A stretch of DNA of 8,119 bases from HO2-45-28 sp964574495 (GTDB taxonomy: Bacteria; Patescibacteriota; Minisyncoccia; HO2-45-28), in assembly GCA_964574495.1 (NCBI GenBank), contig CAZNNT010000029.1, positions 1-8,119 on the forward strand, read 5' to 3'. The notes under the pieces are model-generated. The model had not been told where the DNA came from, searched no databases, and worked only from the letters and a program-made list of their open reading frames with translations. Below, piece after piece: positions 5,532 through 8,119 of the stretch. Both the position numbers and the translations under genes were made by a program. Position 1 is the stretch's first letter, and each line of letters opens with the position of its first letter.

Positions 5532-5585
5532 GTTTCCATGTGGCAGAATAGGTTGCGGGTTCGAATCTCTCAAGGCACCCACAAA
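5532..5585 (+). pseudogene. Decayed 3' half of tRNA-His, candidate attachment site
   Basis: It matches the 3' half of tRNA-His from the anticodon stem through the 3' end and 6 nt beyond. TTCCATGTGG keeps the GTG anticodon region, TTCGAAT the T-loop and AGGCACCCACAAA the 3' end. The T-stem is broken (GCGGG against CTCTC) and no matching 5' acceptor strand or D arm is present, so it cannot fold as a tRNA. It is either the distal direct repeat left by an element integrated at tRNA-His or a decayed tRNA duplicate. Confidence 0.65.
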
Positions 5586-5602
5586 CAAAAAACAAATTAA
5601 AA

Positions 5603-5623
5603 TCGTCGTAGTTTACACGACGA
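5603..5623 (-). terminator. Terminator of the 5632 gene
   Basis: On the minus strand a 7-bp stem TCGTCGT/ACGACGA with a 7-nt loop is followed by TTTTAATTTG. It lies just after the stop of the 5632-5910 gene. The plus strand also has T-rich sequence after the stem. Confidence 0.55.
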
Positions 5624-5631
5624 CTTTCTGT

Positions 5632-5910
5632 TTAACTTATGGGCAGTGAACGCAATTTCCATCCCTTTTTAATAAAATCTTCTTCAGTTACATTTCCTAC
5701 AGAAACAAATTCTTTCTTTTCTTCGTCAAAAAATTTCATGTATCCGGTAAGATTGCCTAAAAACTTTCCCCGATTTAGTTTGTCGCATATTGGACATATA
5801 CCGCCTTGATATACCGCCCCGTAATGGTCAAAGGCCCAATCAGATGGTACGCCATGCATACACCCCCTTTTACGCAGAACCCTTATGACCCCTCTAATCC
5901 ATTTCAGCAT
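5632..5910 (-). CDS. Small CPIC-motif protein of unknown function
   Basis: 92 residues from ATG 5910, chosen because AAGGGGGC lies just upstream; the frame is also open to 5982. The N-terminus is basic (MLKWIRGVIRVLRKRGCMHG). The middle holds YQGGICPICDKLNRGKFLG with a C-x2-C pair, plus an upstream Cys-x-His (CMHG), which could together bind one zinc ion. The C-terminus reads TGYMKFFDEEKKEFVSVGNVTEEDFIKKGWKLRSLPIS. The spacing suggests a very small zinc-ribbon-like fold but the family is not recognised. A TATGAT (5959-5964, minus) could be its -10 box. It lies outside the candidate island, beyond the tRNA remnant. Confidence 0.65.
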   Translation of the reverse strand: MLKWIRGVIRVLRKRGCMHGVPSDWAFDHYGAVYQGGICPICDKLNRGKFLGNLTGYMKFFDEEKKEFVSVGNVTEEDFIKKGWKLRSLPIS

Positions 5911-6020
5911 TTTGCGCCCCCTTTTAAACAACAAAATAAAATAACCTACGTTCATATTATCATACTCCGCGCCAAAAATCATCCAAAATAATAATAAACC
6001 TTTTTTTTAAACCATAAAAC

Positions 6021-6050
6021 AGGTACGAACTTCCTTCATTTGCCCGCCCA
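6021..6050 (+). repeat. Dispersed intergenic repeat, copy B
   Basis: The core CGAACTTCCTTCATTTGCC is the counterpart of copy A at 3598-3627, in the same window orientation, with 25 of 30 positions identical. It ends 6 nt from the stop of the DUF192 gene. It lies outside the tRNA-bounded region, so it is not specific to that region. Confidence 0.55.
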
Positions 6051-6056
6051 ATTAAT

Positions 6057-6497
6057 TTAAAACTTAACTAGATCTCCTATATTTATTTTATGTTCATCGG
6101 CAAAGCCGGCGTTTACTTCCAGAACATACTGCGCGGGGCTTTGCGGAGAAAATTTTTCGGGATATGATTCCGGCGTTGCGTTTTTCACGATATCAACGAT
6201 TTTTTTATTCTCATCAATCCAGATAATATCTATTTTAAAATTCATATCGCGCATCCAGAAAGCGTAGTAATCCGGTTTTTCAAAAACAAAAAACATTCCC
6301 TCGTTTTGCCCGAGCGCGTTTCTGCCGGAAAGGCCTTGTATCCTTTTGGCCGGAGTATTGGCCAGTTCAACCGCGATTTTTTGGCCGGAGACGTAAACAT
6401 CCGATACTGGAGACGGCGGCGCGTAAAAATAAAAAAATCCGCCGCTAACCGCGGCCGCGACCAAAAGAAAAAAGATTCTGAATCTTATCGGGCCCAT
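6057..6497 (-). CDS. DUF192 family protein, membrane-anchored or exported
   Basis: 146 residues. An N-terminal hydrophobic segment RIFFLLVAAAVSGGFFYFY (7-25) acts as signal or anchor. The DUF192 domain (~34-146) shows its usual landmarks: RIQGLSGRNAL (52-62), EGMFFVFEKP (66-75), AFWMRDMNFKIDIIWID (79-95), ATPESYP (107-113), YVLEVNAG (124-131) and a final GD (141-142). Length is normal for the family, a compact beta-barrel on the outer side of the membrane whose biochemical role is unsettled. Translation starts at ATG 6497; a perfect minus-strand TATAAT (6502-6507) lies only 4 nt upstream, so the mRNA is probably leaderless. It is divergent from the TPR-like exported protein. Confidence 0.95.
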   Translation of the reverse strand: MGPIRFRIFFLLVAAAVSGGFFYFYAPPSPVSDVYVSGQKIAVELANTPAKRIQGLSGRNALGQNEGMFFVFEKPDYYAFWMRDMNFKIDIIWIDENKKIVDIVKNATPESYPEKFSPQSPAQYVLEVNAGFADEHKINIGDLVKF

Positions 6498-6501
6498 AAC
6501 T

Positions 6502-6507
6502 ATTATA
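6502..6507 (-). promoter_or_regulatory. -10 box of the DUF192 gene
   Basis: Perfect TATAAT on the minus strand, 4 nt before ATG 6497. No good -35 box is seen at 16-18 nt. The expected start coincides with the start codon. Confidence 0.35.
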
Positions 6508-6577
6508 TTAATGACAATTGGCGGAATTGGACATCATGCGCTATTCTGAAGTTGGAGATCGGAAAAGGAATCGGGAG

Positions 6578-7153
6578 ATGAGGATGTGGGCAATGACAAT
6601 CCGAAAAACGCTCCTTCATTTTTTTATCCTTGTTTTTTGTTTTTTCGCGGGTTCGGGATTGGCAAACGCGAAGCTTATAGCGTTTGCCGATGACCTCAAC
6701 GAATATCTGGGTATTTTTCAGCAACTTTATTCAAGCGATGACCTTAAAGTAAAAATAGAGGTCATCTACCCGCGGATTATAAAGAATTATAAGGCCTTTA
6801 TAAAAAAATACCCTAAAAGCCATCTGGTGGATGACGCCAAACTGCGCATCGCCGAGTTTTATAAGCTATCCAGAGCGACTCGGGGAGAAGAGGAACTTTT
6901 TCCAGGCATAAAATTTGATAAAAACAGCAGGAAAAAAGCCAATCATTGGCTTAAGGATATAGTCGTGAATCACCCGAACGGCAAAATATCAGACCCGACA
7001 TCCAGAGAGGACCTTAACGAACCGACAGCGGCGTTCGCGCTTTATTATCTTTACGCTTGGAACAGCGGAGATAAACGCTATTTAAAAGAACTTATTAAAA
7101 AATATCCCAACAGCAAGTTAATTCGCGGGATGTATGTCATGCCGCGCGAGTGA
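6578..7153 (+). CDS. Exported protein with TPR-like repeats (BamD/YbgF-like pattern)
   Basis: 191 residues from ATG 6578. An Arg/Lys n-region, hydrophobic TLLHFFILVFCFFAGSG and LANA-K cleavage site (residues 11-31) form a signal peptide. Two helical stretches carry the 'Y..F.KKYP.S....DA...IAE.Y' signature of TPR-like repeats in BamD and YbgF: KNYKAFIKKYPKSHLVDDAKLRIAEFYKL (69-97) and RYLKELIKKYPNSKL (167-181), with AAFALYYLYAWNSGDK between. It probably acts outside the cytoplasmic membrane as a protein-interaction scaffold. Start choice is uncertain: ATG 6578 has AAGGA 8 nt upstream, ATGs at 6584 and 6593 also have purine-rich sites, and a TTG at 6518 gives a long charged extension that would bury the signal peptide. 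The Cys at residue 21 is not in a convincing lipobox. A strong terminator follows. Confidence 0.75.
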   Translation: MRMWAMTIRKTLLHFFILVFCFFAGSGLANAKLIAFADDLNEYLGIFQQLYSSDDLKVKIEVIYPRIIKNYKAFIKKYPKSHLVDDAKLRIAEFYKLSRATRGEEELFPGIKFDKNSRKKANHWLKDIVVNHPNGKISDPTSREDLNEPTAAFALYYLYAWNSGDKRYLKELIKKYPNSKLIRGMYVMPRE

Positions 7154-7171
7154 AGGGTTAAGCCGCGCGAA

Positions 7172-7209
7172 AAGAGCCGAATGGGCAACTATTTCTTCGG
7201 CTCTTTTTT
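7172..7209. terminator. Bidirectional terminator between convergent genes
   Basis: 10-bp stem AAGAGCCGAA (7172-7181)/TTCGGCTCTT (7196-7205), 14-nt loop, T-run to 7209. The minus strand also ends in TTTT after the same stem, so it can serve the 7236 gene as well. Confidence 0.85.
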
Positions 7210-7235
7210 ATTTTTTAAAATAAAAAGGACTGCGG

Positions 7236-7574
7236 TTATAATCCCGAAAGGTCGCTCTCAATCGCATCAAGTTCAGCGTCAAGTACTGATAGGTCTGTTT
7301 CGTTGAGGTCAGCCCCAATGGCGCCGAGTTCATCGGAAGTTCGCACGGTTTGCAATTTTTTCGCAGCCGCGTCTTCCCCGGACGGCATAACGAGCCCCTC
7401 GGCCTGAAGCGCCCGCTGTTCTTCTTGAGTCAATTCAATCGGAGTTAAATCCTGTTCAACCGTAACGGATTCTTTTTGATACGAGGGGCCGCGATTCAAG
7501 AAAAATAATACTCCTCCCGCGACAACAGCGAGAACAATGATTGCGATGATGAGTTTGTTTTTATTCGTAGTCAT
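7236..7574 (-). CDS. Single-pass membrane protein with acidic C-terminal tail
   Basis: 112 residues. A short basic N-terminus (MTTNKNK) precedes one transmembrane helix, LIIAIIVLAVVAGGVLFFL (8-26), then an outside domain rich in Glu, Gln and Asp: VEQDLTPIELTQEEQRALQAEG, AAAKKLQTVRTSDELGAIGAD. It ends in a heptad-like Asp/Leu segment DLNETDLSVLDAELDAIESDLSGL that probably forms an acidic helix or coiled coil. The start ATG is 2 nt after the stop of the upstream coiled-coil gene (TAA TC ATG), so the two are co-translated. Gene pairs of a large coiled-coil protein and a small acidic membrane protein look typical of Patescibacteria; their function is unknown. No enzyme motif is visible. Confidence 0.75.
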   Translation of the reverse strand: MTTNKNKLIIAIIVLAVVAGGVLFFLNRGPSYQKESVTVEQDLTPIELTQEEQRALQAEGLVMPSGEDAAAKKLQTVRTSDELGAIGADLNETDLSVLDAELDAIESDLSGL

Positions 7575-7576
7575 GA

Positions 7577-8119
7577 TTATATGCTGGTATTTGATCTGGA
7601 ACTATTGTAATCATCGGCAAATGTATATATCTCAATAATTATGGCGCGAAGGTTTTCTATGTCTGCTTTAAGCTCCGCGGCTATGGCGCGGGCTTCTTCC
7701 GCTATTCCTCCCGTATTTTCACCGAGAAGCAATGATTCGTATTTTGCTTTAAGTTCTTCCATCTTTGCCTCGTTTTCAACCTGCATATTTTTGGCCTTAA
7801 GGATGACTATCTCAATGCCACCATTATCATCTGGCGTGTNNNNNNNNNNGCGCCCGTCCCGCCCATAGTAAGTTTTTGCGGCTTGCTCTTTGTGTTGCCC
7901 GTCGCCGCGCGCTCTTCAGCCTCAATTTCAATTCTCATTTTTTCAATCCGCGATTCCAGCCGGCCTAAAATATGGTCAAACCGAGCCATTGCCGAGCGAA
8001 AACGGTTGAGCATGCGCAGTCCTTTGCCGTGGGCGACGGCAATGCGGCGCAACGGAGTCCCGTCGTCTTTAAACAGTGTTCTTACATTTTCTCGGAAATT
8101 ATCGCGAAGTACCTTCGCG
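7577..8119 (-). CDS. Coiled-coil protein, N-terminus cut by window edge and interrupted by an N gap
   Basis: The frame is open from base 8119 (AKVLRDNFRENVRTLFKDDGTPLRRIAVAHGKG) through RFDHILGRLESRIEKMRIEIEAEERAATG and KPQKLTMGGTG to the N run at 7840-7849. After the gap a different frame continues without a stop: TPDDNGGIEIVILKAKNMQVENEAKMEELKAKYESLLL, to ATYPE-like helices EEARAIAAELKADIENLRAIIIEIYTFADDYNSSRSNTSI and TAA at 7577. Both halves are Lys/Glu/Arg-rich helix with heptad spacing, so I read them as one gene whose frame change is caused by a wrongly sized gap (true length must be 2 modulo 3, e.g. 8 or 11). The N-terminal part, possibly with a signal peptide, lies beyond the window. 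It is operonic with the acidic membrane protein 2 nt downstream. No family with known function is recognised. Confidence 0.7.
7840..7849. other. Run of ten N (assembly gap)
   Basis: Ten undetermined bases inside the coiled-coil gene. The reading frames on the two sides are not in register across exactly ten bases, so the number of N is probably a placeholder. Confidence 0.98.

Larger units (their letters stand above)
3064..5585. mobile_element. Candidate decayed island inserted at the tRNA-His 3' end
   Basis: The intact tRNA-His and a degenerate copy of its 3' half (5532-5585) form direct repeats, as attL/attR of an element integrated into a tRNA gene would. Identity is about 44 of 55 aligned positions, and 24 of 26 over the T-loop to just past the 3' end (3091-3116 versus 5560-5585). 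Homology starts around the anticodon stem and stops sharply after CCCACAAA. The ~2.4 kb between carries accessory-type cargo: unknown proteins, a P-loop kinase-like gene, a hicB/hicA remnant and a small membrane protein. No integrase is present, so the element would be defective or a satellite. A decayed tandem tRNA duplication is the main alternative. Confidence 0.35.

Noticed and set aside
3110..5600. Integrase, transposase or CRISPR array inside the tRNA-bounded region
   Set aside because: No recombinase motifs, terminal inverted repeats or regularly spaced repeats were found on either strand.
6518..6577. TTG start adding 20 charged residues to the TPR-like protein
   Set aside because: It would place a long charged stretch before a clear signal peptide.
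7641..8052. Two separate genes on either side of the N run, or a plus-strand gene across it
   Set aside because: The minus-strand halves join into one coiled-coil protein if the gap length is corrected; the plus-strand frame is a shadow.

Overview
The window looks like a piece of a small-genome bacterium, most likely Candidate Phyla Radiation (Patescibacteria). This is inferred from several traits: short Lys/Ile-rich genes of unknown family, a stand-alone EF-Tu domain-2-like protein, an exported DUF192 protein, and a coiled-coil gene paired with a small membrane-anchor gene. Several good -10 boxes sit only a few bases before a start codon, which suggests leaderless mRNAs. Strong AAGGAGG Shine-Dalgarno sites elsewhere favour Bacteria over DPANN archaea. 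The exact lineage cannot be fixed from the sequence alone.

Left part (1-1812, minus strand): a two-gene operon of an SCP2-type thiolase-like protein followed, after 2 nt, by a Zn-ribbon/OB-fold (DUF35) protein that runs off the left edge. The thiolase-like protein has Gly where the nucleophilic Cys is expected. The pair resembles known thiolase-DUF35 complexes, but the chemistry is probably not ordinary thiolysis. A divergent intergenic region with overlapping promoter candidates leads right to the EF-Tu-like gene (1900-2148).

Middle (2150-5630): a gene that appears broken by a frameshift (2206-2666), a small charged protein gene (2735-2986), a 29-bp palindrome plus a GC-rich hairpin, and an intact tRNA-His(GTG). 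About 2.47 kb further on there is a decayed copy of the 3' half of the same tRNA (5532-5585). Between the two copies lie an unknown charged protein, a P-loop kinase-like protein, hicB with a truncated hicA, a small four-helix membrane protein and an unknown minus-strand protein. This layout fits a small island inserted at the tRNA-His 3' end, now without a recognisable integrase. It could also be a decayed tRNA duplication.

Right part (5632-8119): a short CPIC-motif protein and a DUF192 protein on the minus strand, then an exported protein with TPR-like repeats on the plus strand. Last is a two-gene minus-strand operon: a coiled-coil protein running off the right edge and containing a 10-N assembly gap, and a membrane-anchored acidic protein. 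A 30-bp sequence after the 3172-3597 gene recurs at 6021-6050 with only transition differences, so it may be a dispersed repeat. Most gene ends have clear hairpin/T-run terminators.
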